Below, one piece after another: positions 8,389 to 16,543 of a stretch of 64,000 nucleotides of DNA. The stretch lies in assembly GCF_000265365.1 (NCBI RefSeq), contig NC_018011.1, positions 496,001 to 560,000 of the forward strand, written 5' to 3'. Positions within the stretch are counted from its first letter, which is position 1; each line of letters starts with the position of its first letter. A model generated the notes under the pieces. It was not told the origin of the DNA and made no database searches. It saw only the letters and a program-made list of their open reading frames with translations. The DNA is from Alistipes finegoldii DSM 17242 (GTDB lineage Bacteria; Bacteroidota; Bacteroidia; Bacteroidales; Rikenellaceae). Made by a program: the position numbers and the translations under genes.

Positions 8389-10143
8389 TTATTTGATTTT
8401 TTCACTCACATACTCCTCGATCTGCTTGCGGTAGCCTTCGAACTTCTCCGACTGCCACTCCGAGTAGTTCATCTGACGGAAGAGGTTGATAAGGCCCTTG
8501 AAGAACTGCGAGCACTCCTCGAAATCGGCGAAAGCGAAATCCTTCCGGCAGATGTCGAGCACCATTTTATACATCATCTTCTGACGTTCGAGCGGACAGT
8601 TGGCGTCGATGTCGTCGAAAGCGTCCTGCTGCAGGATCACGAAGTCGAGCAGCTCCGATTTCCAGAAACGTTCGTGATACTCGACCGGAACGCCGTCGTC
8701 GCCGAGAATGTTGATCTGGTCGTTGGCCTCCTTGCCGCGCTGCACGAGGGTCTTGCCGGCATAGACGAGGTCCACCCAGTCCTTTTCGATATGCTCGTCG
8801 AGGTATTCGCGGATTTCGGGATATTCGAGGTATTTCGAATAGGATTCCAGCGGGTCGATGGCCGGGTAACGCTTCGAGTCGGCGCGGCCCTGCGAAAGCG
8901 CATAGAAGCAGCGCGCGGCCTTCTTGGTCGATTCGGTCACCGGCTCCTTGAGGTTACCGCCCGCAGGCGACACCGTGCCGAGGAAGGTTACGGAACCCGT
9001 CTGGCCGTTGTTCAGTTTGACCAGACCGGCGCGCGAATAGAAGTTGGAGATGATCGCCGAAAGGTCCATCGGGAAGGCGTCCTGACCGGGCAGCTCCTCC
9101 AGACGGTTCGACATCTCGCGCAGCGCCTGCGCCCAGCGCGAAGTCGAGTCGGCCATCACCAGCACCTTGAGTCCCATCGAGCGGTAGTATTCGCCGATGG
9201 CCATGCCGGTATAGACCGACGCCTCGCGCGCCGCAACGGGCATGTTCGACGTATTGCAGATGATGATCGTACGCTCCATGAGCTTGCGGCCCGTATGGGG
9301 ATCGACCAGTTCGGGGAACTCCTTGAAGATTTCGACCACCTCGTTGGCGCGCTCGCCGCAGGCCACCATGATGATGATGTCGGCGTCGGCCTGCTTGGAA
9401 ATGGCGTGCTGGAGCACGGTCTTGCCGGCGCCGAAAGGTCCGGGGATGAAGCCCGTACCGCCTTCGGCCATCGGATTGAAGGTGTCGATGGCGCGAACGC
9501 CCGTCTCCATCATGCGCGACGGACGCGGCTTCTCGACGTAGCAGCGCACGGCCTGCTTCACGGGCCATTTCTGAACCATCGTGACCGCATGTTCGCGGCC
9601 CTCCTCGTCGGTCAGGACGGCGATCGTGTCCGTCACCTTGTATTTCCCGGCCGCCGCCACGCTCTTGACCGTATAGTTGCCGGCCATGGTGAAGGGCACC
9701 ATGATCTTATGGCTCACCCACTGCTCCTTGACTTCGCCCAGCCACGACGCGGCGGTCACCTTGTCGCCCGCCTTGGCCAGCGGAGCGAATTCCCACTCGG
9801 CGTCGAAGTCGATCGGATCGGTGATCGAACCGCGCTCGATGAACAGCCCGTCCATCTTTTCGAGGTCGTTCTGCAGACCGTCGTAGTTGCGCGACAAAAG
9901 TCCCGGCGCGAGCGTCACTTCGAGCATATGTCCCTCGAACTCGACCTTGTCGCCGATCTTGAGTCCGCGGGTGCTGTCAAAAACTTGGACATAGGCGCTG
10001 TCGCCTACGACCTTGATGACCTCGGCCATCATCTTGGTATCTCCCGCATAGACATAGCAGATCTCGTTCTGGCCTACTGCTCCGTCGGCCTTGACGATGA
10101 CGATGTTGGAGATGATACCATTTACACGTCCTGTAGTTTTCAT
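8389..10143 (-). CDS. ntpA: V-type ATP synthase subunit A (catalytic)
   Basis: A 584-residue catalytic subunit. The P-loop G-P-F-G-A-G-K-T lies near residue 230, followed by the V-type signature A-C-G-E-R-A-N-E-V-V-E and the A-D-S-T-S-R-W Walker B region. The non-homologous insert that distinguishes V/A-type A subunits from F-type beta is present upstream of the P-loop. It hydrolyses or makes ATP on the cytoplasmic side, coupled to ion flow through I and K. About 138 bases separate it from the DUF2764 gene, the largest gap in the operon. Confidence 0.97.
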   Translation of the reverse strand: MKTTGRVNGIISNIVIVKADGAVGQNEICYVYAGDTKMMAEVIKVVGDSAYVQVFDSTRGLKIGDKVEFEGHMLEVTLAPGLLSRNYDGLQNDLEKMDGLFIERGSITDPIDFDAEWEFAPLAKAGDKVTAASWLGEVKEQWVSHKIMVPFTMAGNYTVKSVAAAGKYKVTDTIAVLTDEEGREHAVTMVQKWPVKQAVRCYVEKPRPSRMMETGVRAIDTFNPMAEGGTGFIPGPFGAGKTVLQHAISKQADADIIIMVACGERANEVVEIFKEFPELVDPHTGRKLMERTIIICNTSNMPVAAREASVYTGMAIGEYYRSMGLKVLVMADSTSRWAQALREMSNRLEELPGQDAFPMDLSAIISNFYSRAGLVKLNNGQTGSVTFLGTVSPAGGNLKEPVTESTKKAARCFYALSQGRADSKRYPAIDPLESYSKYLEYPEIREYLDEHIEKDWVDLVYAGKTLVQRGKEANDQINILGDDGVPVEYHERFWKSELLDFVILQQDAFDDIDANCPLERQKMMYKMVLDICRKDFAFADFEECSQFFKGLINLFRQMNYSEWQSEKFEGYRKQIEEYVSEKIK

Positions 10144-10281
10144 GAATATTCGTTTAGTTTCTTATTTTCATTTTTCCGGTCGCGGACCGCATTTCCGCAC
10201 TTCCCGGCCGCTCCGCATCCCTCCTGCCGGAGAGACCGGTCCCGGTCCGGCGGCGCGCCGCCCGCATGTGCCGCGCGGCGG

Positions 10282-11115
10282 CTATATCCTGTTCACCAGC
10301 TCCCTGCCGTCCAGCTCGGCCATCAGGCGGTCGAACATCTCACGACCGCGCACGGCGTCCAACTGCGTCCAGCGGGCCACGATATTGACGCGCGCCAGAT
10401 AGGACAGAATGGTATTGATGTCGAAATAGTCGAACGTCGCCAGCTCGGTGGCCTCGTTCCAGCGGATCAGGTCGATCTTGTGCTCCTTCTCGACCAGATT
10501 CGCCTCGTCGTTCACGGCGGCGATCACGGCGTCGATGTAGGGCAGCTCGCCCCGCAGACCGAAATCGGCGGCCGAACTGCGCTCCAGCTGTTCGACCACG
10601 TCGCCCCCGCCCACGGTCACCTCCTCGACCGGACGGCCCGCGGCACGGGCCGTCACGGCGGCCGTCACGTTGCGCAGGGTGCGGTCGAACTCCGACCACT
10701 CGCGCAGAAAGCGGCTCTTGGCACGGCTGCAGGTGGCGTAATAGGCGTCGAACAGCGCGGTTTCGAAACGCTGCGCCGTATCGACCTCCTCGGCGTCCAC
10801 CCCTTCGGGATCGGCATAGGCACGCAGCACGCGGCCCACGGCGGCGGGTAAACGCTTGGGAGCCTTCATCTCCTCTTCCAGCTCCTCGCGCGTGAAGTTG
10901 CCCAGCGGATTGTGCGCCGAGCGCCCCGCGCGCAGCGAAGCGATATTCTCACAATCGTAGTAGCCGTACAGCAGACGCACCTGAGCCGCATCCGAAGCCG
11001 AAACGCCGTCGAGAATCTCCCCGACGATGGCTTTGGCGTCGAAACCCTTGGTGTCGGCGTCGAGGGAGTACTCCTTCAGTCCGGCTACCAGACAATAATA
11101 TTCCGTTGCGAACAT
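10282..11115 (-). CDS. DUF2764 family protein in the V-ATPase operon
   Basis: A 277-residue, mainly alpha-helical protein of the DUF2764 type, found in Bacteroidetes V-ATPase operons between subunits E and A. No enzyme motif is visible. Its place in the operon, its helical nature and the absence of a recognisable subunit C gene suggest it does the job of subunit C, which links the rotor to the ring; this is inference. It lies five bases after subunit E. Confidence 0.8.
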   Translation of the reverse strand: MFATEYYCLVAGLKEYSLDADTKGFDAKAIVGEILDGVSASDAAQVRLLYGYYDCENIASLRAGRSAHNPLGNFTREELEEEMKAPKRLPAAVGRVLRAYADPEGVDAEEVDTAQRFETALFDAYYATCSRAKSRFLREWSEFDRTLRNVTAAVTARAAGRPVEEVTVGGGDVVEQLERSSAADFGLRGELPYIDAVIAAVNDEANLVEKEHKIDLIRWNEATELATFDYFDINTILSYLARVNIVARWTQLDAVRGREMFDRLMAELDGRELVNRI

Positions 11116-11120
11116 ACGCG

Positions 11121-11735
11121 TTACGCCTTAAAAAGCATGTCCGAAACCTTCTCGCGCAGGTATTCGCCCAGCAGGGCGTCGAAATCGGCGTCGGAGAACG
11201 AGATGTAGTAACCGCCCTCCTTGGCGCCGACCTTGAAGCCCGTCTTCACCTCCTTGGAATAACCCACTTCGATACCGGCGGAGAGCAGCTCCTGAGCGCT
11301 CTTGCCGAACGCCTCGTCGAGCTTGGCGCGGTCGGCTTCGGGCAGCAGCGCCTTCAGCTCCACCTTGCCGGCGTCGGCGCCGTTCCAGTTCTTGGCCACG
11401 GACAACAGCATCTCCTTGATGAAGGCGGGATCCATGACGGCCTCCCTGACGCCTGCGGCCGTGCTCTTGGCGACGATCATCGCAGCGATCTCCGACTTGA
11501 TCTTCGCGGCGGCCTGCTTGCCGGCGAGCGAGATTTCGGTCATCGTATTTTTTTCGACGTCCTCGGCCTTGTCCTGCGCCTTCCTGACGATATCCTCGGC
11601 CTGAGCACGGGCTTCGGCGACGATCTTCGCCGCCTCTTTCTTAGCCTCGGCGACCAGACGGTCGGCTTCGGCGCGTCCTTTCTCCAGCCCCTCGTCGTAG
11701 AGCTTCTGAGTCAACTGTTGAAGTTTGTTTTCCAT
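11121..11735 (-). CDS. ntpE: V-type ATP synthase subunit E (peripheral stalk)
   Basis: A 204-residue protein with a long N-terminal coiled coil (about 1-100, rich in A, E, K and Q) and a globular C-terminal domain, the standard form of the peripheral-stalk subunit E. It is the first gene of the operon. A -7 promoter box lies about 45 bases upstream (11778-11785). Its usual partner in the stalk, a small subunit G/H, is not found in this operon. Confidence 0.9.
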   Translation of the reverse strand: MENKLQQLTQKLYDEGLEKGRAEADRLVAEAKKEAAKIVAEARAQAEDIVRKAQDKAEDVEKNTMTEISLAGKQAAAKIKSEIAAMIVAKSTAAGVREAVMDPAFIKEMLLSVAKNWNGADAGKVELKALLPEADRAKLDEAFGKSAQELLSAGIEVGYSKEVKTGFKVGAKEGGYYISFSDADFDALLGEYLREKVSDMLFKA

Positions 11736-11777
11736 AGCGTTATTTAGTTTTAATTATTGTTTTTCATTTTAGCGATA

Positions 11778-11785
11778 CAAATATA
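11778..11785 (-). promoter_or_regulatory. -7 box of the V-ATPase operon promoter
   Basis: TATATTTG on the minus strand, matching TAnnTTTG, about 43 bases before the subunit E start. A TTTG further upstream is only 15 bases away, so the -33 element is poor. Confidence 0.55.
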
Positions 11786-12079
11786 TAAAAGTTTATAATA
11801 CAAACAGCGGCGCACCGCGACAATTTGTCCTTTTTTGACAAGAATAGAGAACAAAAGGAAGAAACACGCACCGCAGAACCACTTGTAATTCAAGCTCCGA
11901 ACCCCCTCTCCGCGCAATTCGCATACCGAAATCGCCCCTTCCGGAAGGGGCTGATTCCGGCCGGCCCCGCCTCTCCCGCCGCAGAGCGGCACAGCCCGGC
12001 GCCGCGCCGCTGCGGATAACGCCGCACGCCCCCGGAAACAGCGGGTTTCCGGGGGCGCGCACAAGAGCGAGCAGAGGCG
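11786..12079. other. Intergenic region with two strong hairpins
   Basis: No credible gene. It holds a perfect 13-bp inverted repeat (12027-12039 with 12045-12057) just downstream of the ROK gene and a second palindromic stem around 11936-11951. Neither is followed by a T-run on the minus strand, so they may be RNA-stabilising or Rho-type ends rather than classic intrinsic terminators. Confidence 0.5.
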
Positions 12080-13285
12080 TCAGAACAGGCCGAGCGACTT
12101 GCTTCGGGCCAGCAGACAGGCGCCCATCACGCCGGCGCGCTCACCGAGCGACGAAAGCTTGATCTGCGTATCCTTGTTGACCAGCATCAGCGAGTATTTG
12201 TTGATGGCGTTGCGCACGGGCAGCATCAGGTACTCCTTGGCCACCGAAAGCGTACCGCCGATAACGATCACCTCCGGATTGAACATGTTGATAAGCCCCG
12301 CGATGGCCTTGCCGAGCGTGTGCCCCACCGACTCCAGAATCTCGATGGCCAGCACATCCTCCTTCAGCAGCGCGGCCAGAATATCGTTCAGCGTGATCTC
12401 CTCGCCTTTTTTGTATTTCTCGGAAAGCATCGACACGCGTCCCTCCTTGAGTTTCTCCAGAAAAATCCGGTGCATGGCCGAACCGGAAGCCCCCGTCTCA
12501 AGACAGCCGCGTTTGCCGCAGCGGCAGATGATCTCGTTGTCGAGCAGCGGGAAATGGCCGAATTCGCCCGAAAAGCCCGACTTGCCGTAAAATATCTTGC
12601 CGTCGATGATCATCCCCAGTCCCAGTCCCCAGCTGGCATTGATGTAGAGCATCGTCTTCTCGGAGTGGGCGTCGCCGTACATATATTCGCCGTAAGTGGC
12701 GGCACGGGTGTCGTTCTCGATGTAGACCGTCGTGCCGAGACGCTCTTCGAGCAGCATCGTCAGCGGCTGTTCCTCGACGAAGAAATAGCTGTAACTGTAT
12801 CCGGTCTGCGAATTGACGCGGCCCGAAATATTCACCCCGACGGCCAGCACCTTGTCGCGGGCGATCTTGCGCGCACGGATGAAATTCTGAATCACGTCGC
12901 AAAGACGGTCCAGCGAACGGGGATCGTTGTCCATCAGAAAATCGACCGTCGTTTCATCGATCAGCTGTCCCTTGAAATTGATGACGGCCATCATGACCGA
13001 ATCCTTGCGCAGATCGACGCCGACGAAATACCCGGCATAGGGATTCAGGCCGTAGATATTCGGCCGTCGGCCGCCGGCCGTCCCCTGCTCGCCGAAATTA
13101 TGGACGAAGCCTTCGTCGATCAGCTCCCCGATCAGTTTGGTTACGGTCGGCACGCTCAGATTCACGGCCTTGCTCAGATCGGTGATGCTCGAATCCCCGC
13201 AAAAGATATACTGGCAAATGATCTGCTGTTTGAGAATCGCATTCTTGTTGCCTTCCGTCGCCTGTTTTAAAAACGAACTGGTCAT
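12080..13285 (-). CDS. ROK-family transcriptional regulator (NagC/Mlc-like)
   Basis: A 401-residue protein. Residues about 15-80 form a winged helix-turn-helix (S-I-T-D-L-S-K-A-V-N-L-S-V-P-T-V-T-K-L). The rest is a ROK sugar-kinase-like domain with the zinc-binding signature C-R-C-G-K-R-G-C-L-E-T and the G-E-F-G-H segment. Such proteins usually sense a sugar or sugar phosphate and repress transport or catabolic genes. The target is unknown; the nearby mannosidase and V-ATPase operons are possible but unproved. It has its own promoter (13322-13352). Confidence 0.9.
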   Translation of the reverse strand: MTSSFLKQATEGNKNAILKQQIICQYIFCGDSSITDLSKAVNLSVPTVTKLIGELIDEGFVHNFGEQGTAGGRRPNIYGLNPYAGYFVGVDLRKDSVMMAVINFKGQLIDETTVDFLMDNDPRSLDRLCDVIQNFIRARKIARDKVLAVGVNISGRVNSQTGYSYSYFFVEEQPLTMLLEERLGTTVYIENDTRAATYGEYMYGDAHSEKTMLYINASWGLGLGMIIDGKIFYGKSGFSGEFGHFPLLDNEIICRCGKRGCLETGASGSAMHRIFLEKLKEGRVSMLSEKYKKGEEITLNDILAALLKEDVLAIEILESVGHTLGKAIAGLINMFNPEVIVIGGTLSVAKEYLMLPVRNAINKYSLMLVNKDTQIKLSSLGERAGVMGACLLARSKSLGLF

Positions 13286-13321
13286 ACCGTATCTTTTTGT
13301 GTGATTTCAATATTAATTGTG

Positions 13322-13352
13322 TAAAGGTAGCAATAAATCACGACCCGGCAAA
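13322..13352 (-). promoter_or_regulatory. Promoter of the ROK regulator gene
   Basis: TTTG, exactly 19 bases, then TACCTTTA on the minus strand, one mismatch from the Bacteroidetes consensus. The start codon is about 37 bases downstream. Confidence 0.65.
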
Positions 13353-13629
13353 TCCGAAACAAAAGAAAATAGCTTCGACAGCGGATCATAGCCCATTTTT
13401 TTCAGAAGTCACAGCCTGCAAGCAGCAGCCGCGCCGACCAAAAAGGCGACAAAACACGACAAAAAGACAATTCCGCCCGATTCATAATAACAAATCTTAC
13501 GATAACGTCAATTCGCAGACAATTCGTTTACGAACGACTCCCGTCTAAGAAGCGTCTCCCCACCGCCGCATGCGGCTCGCGGCAGGACGCCGCGGGAAAA
13601 CCGGGCAAGCGGAAAAAAACGCCGAACAC

Positions 13630-13777
13630 CCCGGAAAAGCAGGACATGACGAACCTCCCGGAAAAGCAGTCTCCCGGAAAAGCAGAACACGACGAACCTC
13701 CCGGAAAAGCAGCCCCCAGAATAAGCCGAGCCCCCCTAACACCCGAAAAAGCAGGCCACGCCGTCTCCGAAAAAGCC
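13630..13777. repeat. Degenerate repeat array with core CCCGGAAAAGCAG
   Basis: Four close copies of CCCGGAAAAGCAG and two decayed ones (ACCCGAAAAAGCAG and CCGAAAAAGC) lie within about 150 bases. They are separated by shorter variable pieces, two of which share CACGACGAACCT/CATGACGAACCT. The array lies just beyond the DUF4301 terminator. Open frames cross it on both strands, but their translations are low-complexity and look like no protein, so I treat it as non-coding. Confidence 0.6.
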
Positions 13778-13781
13778 CGAC

Positions 13782-13814
13782 AAAAAACCGGACGCCGCGT
13801 CATGCGGCATCCGG
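13782..13814 (-). terminator. Intrinsic terminator of the DUF4301 gene
   Basis: An 11-bp stem (13788-13798 with 13804-13814, one wobble pair) and a 5-base loop, followed by six T on the minus strand. It lies 20 bases past the stop codon. Confidence 0.88.
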
Positions 13815-13834
13815 CCTTGTCATACACACCAAGA

Positions 13835-15268
13835 TTACTGATGCTGGGGACGCAGCAGGTCCTGCACCACTTTGACGGGCGAGAAGGTCGTAATGGGCAC
13901 GTCCACGAAGACCGTATTCCACTTGGCCATGGCGCCGTTCCACAGGCCGGGAAGTTCCTGCGCGCGCAGATCGCGGCCGCCGCTCGACTTCGACGAAATG
14001 AAACCCGTCGAAGGATCGGTGTACCTGCGCAGGTCGAAGCGGACGCCTTTCGAATTCTTCATGCCGCAGACCAGATCGACGGGATTGAAGTGCGTGGCCG
14101 ACCGCATCAGCGGCAGGTCGTCGGGGCTGATCTGGCTCGATTCGGCGATCTGGAGCGACTGCGTGCCGTCGGGGTTTCCGACCCAGAAAGGACCGCCGCC
14201 CGGTTCGCCCTCGTTGCGGACCATGCCGCAGACACGGATCGGACGGTCGAGCACGGCGCGGAGCACGGCCGAATCGTAACTGCCGGGCAGCTTCACGCAG
14301 AGCCGCTTCTCGATGAATTCGACGATCGGCTCCAGCTCGGCGCCACCGACTTCGAGCGCCTTGAGGTACTCGAACGCACGCTCCTGAAGGTCGAGCAGGA
14401 TGCCTGCCAGCACCTTCTTGTAACGGATCGTATCGCCGCGCAGCGCGTCGGTAGTGACGTTGTCGATGTTCTTGATGAACACCACGTCGGCGTCGATCTC
14501 GTTCAGGTTTTCGATCAGCGCGCCGTGGCCCGCAGGGCGGAAGAGCAGCGTACCGTCGTCCTGCCGGAAGGGCGTGTTGTCGGGATTGACGGCGATGGTG
14601 TCGGTCGAAGGTTTCTGCACCGAGAACGAGATGTCGTAACGGATGCCGAAACGCTTCTCGTAAACGGGCACCTTCGCGGCCAGCAGCTCCTGAAATCCTT
14701 CGATATGTTCGGGAGAAACCGTGAAATGAATCTTCGCCACGCCGTTCGCGGCCGCATAGACCGCCCCTTCGACCAGATGTTCCTCGACCGCCTTGCGCGC
14801 GCCTTCGGGATAGGCGTGGAAGGTGACGAGTCCTTTGGGTTTGCGGCCATAGCCGAGTCCTTCGTTCACGATGGCGCTGACGATCGTCCGGTCGTCGGCG
14901 CCGGCCGGAAGCAGGGCTTTCAGCTCAGGCCAGAAGGCGAACTTTCCGATGTTTTCGAGCAGGGTGTCGATCCCCTTGCCGCGCTTGCCGTCGTTCACGA
15001 ACTCGAAAAGCTCCTTGAACATACGCGTCGCGGCGCCCGACGCAGGCACGAACTTCACAACGGACAGTCCGGCGGCGGCCCGCTCGTAACGTTCGGCGGC
15101 CGCAGCGGCCTCAGCGTCGCTCAGCGTCAGCACGCCGTCGCCGGGTGAGGCGGCGCGCACGACGTTGAGAAAAGGAAATCCGCGGCGGAAATTCTCCAGC
15201 TGCAACTCGACCGCTTCGGGGGTCAGTCCGTGTTTTTCGATCTGCTGTAAATCTTGTTGTGTAAACAT
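13835..15268 (-). CDS. DUF4301 family protein
   Basis: A 477-residue cytoplasmic protein recognised as DUF4301, a family common in Bacteroidetes and of no proven function. Visible features are P-A-S-G-A-A-T-R-M-F-K near residue 75 and F-R-P-A-G-H-G-A-L-I-E-N-L-N-E-I-D near residue 255. The second resembles loops of nucleotide-sugar pyrophosphorylase folds, so a nucleotidyltransferase-like role is possible but is only inference. It is divergent from murB, and their promoters nearly overlap. It is monocistronic. Confidence 0.8.
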   Translation of the reverse strand: MFTQQDLQQIEKHGLTPEAVELQLENFRRGFPFLNVVRAASPGDGVLTLSDAEAAAAAERYERAAAGLSVVKFVPASGAATRMFKELFEFVNDGKRGKGIDTLLENIGKFAFWPELKALLPAGADDRTIVSAIVNEGLGYGRKPKGLVTFHAYPEGARKAVEEHLVEGAVYAAANGVAKIHFTVSPEHIEGFQELLAAKVPVYEKRFGIRYDISFSVQKPSTDTIAVNPDNTPFRQDDGTLLFRPAGHGALIENLNEIDADVVFIKNIDNVTTDALRGDTIRYKKVLAGILLDLQERAFEYLKALEVGGAELEPIVEFIEKRLCVKLPGSYDSAVLRAVLDRPIRVCGMVRNEGEPGGGPFWVGNPDGTQSLQIAESSQISPDDLPLMRSATHFNPVDLVCGMKNSKGVRFDLRRYTDPSTGFISSKSSGGRDLRAQELPGLWNGAMAKWNTVFVDVPITTFSPVKVVQDLLRPQHQ

Positions 15269-15314
15269 AGGTATTCAGGTATTTTGTTTTTTACGGTTCA
15301 GAGAAACATCTCAC

Positions 15315-15342
15315 CAAAATTACTAAATTATTTCTAACTTTG
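15315..15342. promoter_or_regulatory. Divergent -7 boxes for DUF4301 (minus) and murB (plus)
   Basis: Minus strand TAATTTTG (15315-15322) and plus strand TAACTTTG (15335-15342) both match TAnnTTTG and lie 12 bases apart, so the two promoters must share DNA. Neither has a perfect -33 TTTG at 19 bases. Confidence 0.55.
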
Positions 15343-15525
15343 CGCAAGATTGCACATTTTCCGTACCCGCGCCCGCACCGGACAACGCTGTACAAGGAGC
15401 CGAGGGGGGGGGCATCCCGCCCGGAGCGCCGCAAGGACCGCTCCGGAACGGGCACACGGAGAATATATGCGCCCAACGCCCGCCGGTACAACCGGGCGAA
15501 CGACAAACAAACAGAAACAGACGGC
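15343..15525 (+). other. Long leader of murB with a G9 tract and a hairpin
   Basis: If transcription starts at the TAACTTTG box, murB has a leader of about 175 bases. It contains nine consecutive G (15404-15412) and a stem-loop built from CGGAGCG and CGCTCCG (about 15419-15443). The frame upstream of murB stays open only from a TTG and encodes a basic, low-complexity extension unlike any MurB, so it is not counted as coding. Confidence 0.45.
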
Positions 15526-16539
15526 ATGATCCGAGAATTCCACCAAATCGACCTGAGCGGACGCAACAGCTTCGGCGTCGGACAGCAGGCGGCGCGTCTC
15601 GCCGAATTCGAGACCGAAGAGGACCTGCGCACGATCTTCAGCGGCGGCGTGCCCGAACGCTGGGCGGTGCTGAGCGGCGGCAACAACATCCTCTTCACGC
15701 GCGACTACGACGGACTGCTGCTTACGCCCGTCGCCCGGCAGATCACGCCCCTCGGCGAAGAGGGCGACACGGTCCGCGTGCGGGCCGATGCGGGCGTCGA
15801 GTGGGACGACCTCGTGGAATGGGCCGTGGAACGCGGTCTGTGGGGCATCGAAAACCTTTCGCTCATACCCGGCAAGGCGGGCGCGGCCCCGGTGCAGAAC
15901 ATCGGCGCCTACGGCTGCGAAGCCAAAGACGTGATCGAGCGGGTGCACATGTTCTGCACCGACAACCGCTCGGCAATGGTCATCGACGCCGGACACTGCT
16001 GCTTCGGCTACCGCGAAAGCATCTTCAAGCACGAACTGCGGGGGCGCGTCATCATCACGGCCGTGGACATCCGGCTTTCGCGCACGCCCCGGCCGCGGCT
16101 GGGCTACGGCGACGTGGAGCGCGAGGTCGAAGCCCGCGGCGGTGTCACGCTGCGCAACATCCGCGAAGCGATCTGCGCGATCCGCCGCGCCAAACTTCCC
16201 GATCCGAAGGTGACGGGCAACGCAGGCAGCTTCTTCAAAAACCCGGTCGTGGACGAGTGCGTGGCGCGGCAGCTGCAGGCCCAGTGGCCCGACATGCCAG
16301 TTTACCCGGCGGCGGGATGCGCCGGCAGGGTGAAGCTGGCGGCCGGCTGGCTCATCGATAAGGCCGGGCTGAAAGGCTACAAGCGCGGAAGAGTCGGCGT
16401 CCACGAACGGCAGGCGCTCGTGCTGGTGAATCTGGGCGGCGCGACGGGCGGCGAAGTGATTGACTTCGCCCACACGGTGCAGATGCGCGTTCACGAAAAA
16501 TTCGGCATAGAAATAGACACCGAGGTCAATATATTTTAA
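15526..16539 (+). CDS. murB: UDP-N-acetylenolpyruvoylglucosamine reductase
   Basis: A 337-residue FAD enzyme of peptidoglycan synthesis that reduces the enolpyruvyl group with NADPH to give UDP-MurNAc. The FAD-binding segments S-G-G-N-N-I-L-F, I-P-G-K-A-G-A-A-P-V-Q-N-I-G-A-Y-G and the conserved G-N-A-G-S-F-F-K-N-P are visible, the last holding the catalytic serine. I chose the start M-I-R-E-F-H because it puts the protein at family length. It is followed by tilS after four bases, so the two are probably co-translated. Confidence 0.94.
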   Translation: MIREFHQIDLSGRNSFGVGQQAARLAEFETEEDLRTIFSGGVPERWAVLSGGNNILFTRDYDGLLLTPVARQITPLGEEGDTVRVRADAGVEWDDLVEWAVERGLWGIENLSLIPGKAGAAPVQNIGAYGCEAKDVIERVHMFCTDNRSAMVIDAGHCCFGYRESIFKHELRGRVIITAVDIRLSRTPRPRLGYGDVEREVEARGGVTLRNIREAICAIRRAKLPDPKVTGNAGSFFKNPVVDECVARQLQAQWPDMPVYPAAGCAGRVKLAAGWLIDKAGLKGYKRGRVGVHERQALVLVNLGGATGGEVIDFAHTVQMRVHEKFGIEIDTEVNIF

Positions 16540-16543
16540 TCGT

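Noticed and set aside
13570..13827. Repeat-containing open frames as a secreted repeat protein
   Set aside because: Frames exist on both strands only because the repeat lacks stops; there is no signal peptide or start context, and a terminator hairpin lies inside.
15340..15525. N-terminal extension of MurB from an upstream TTG
   Set aside because: The extension overlaps the likely promoter and start of transcription, is low-complexity and is not seen in MurB proteins; the ATG at 15526 gives family length.
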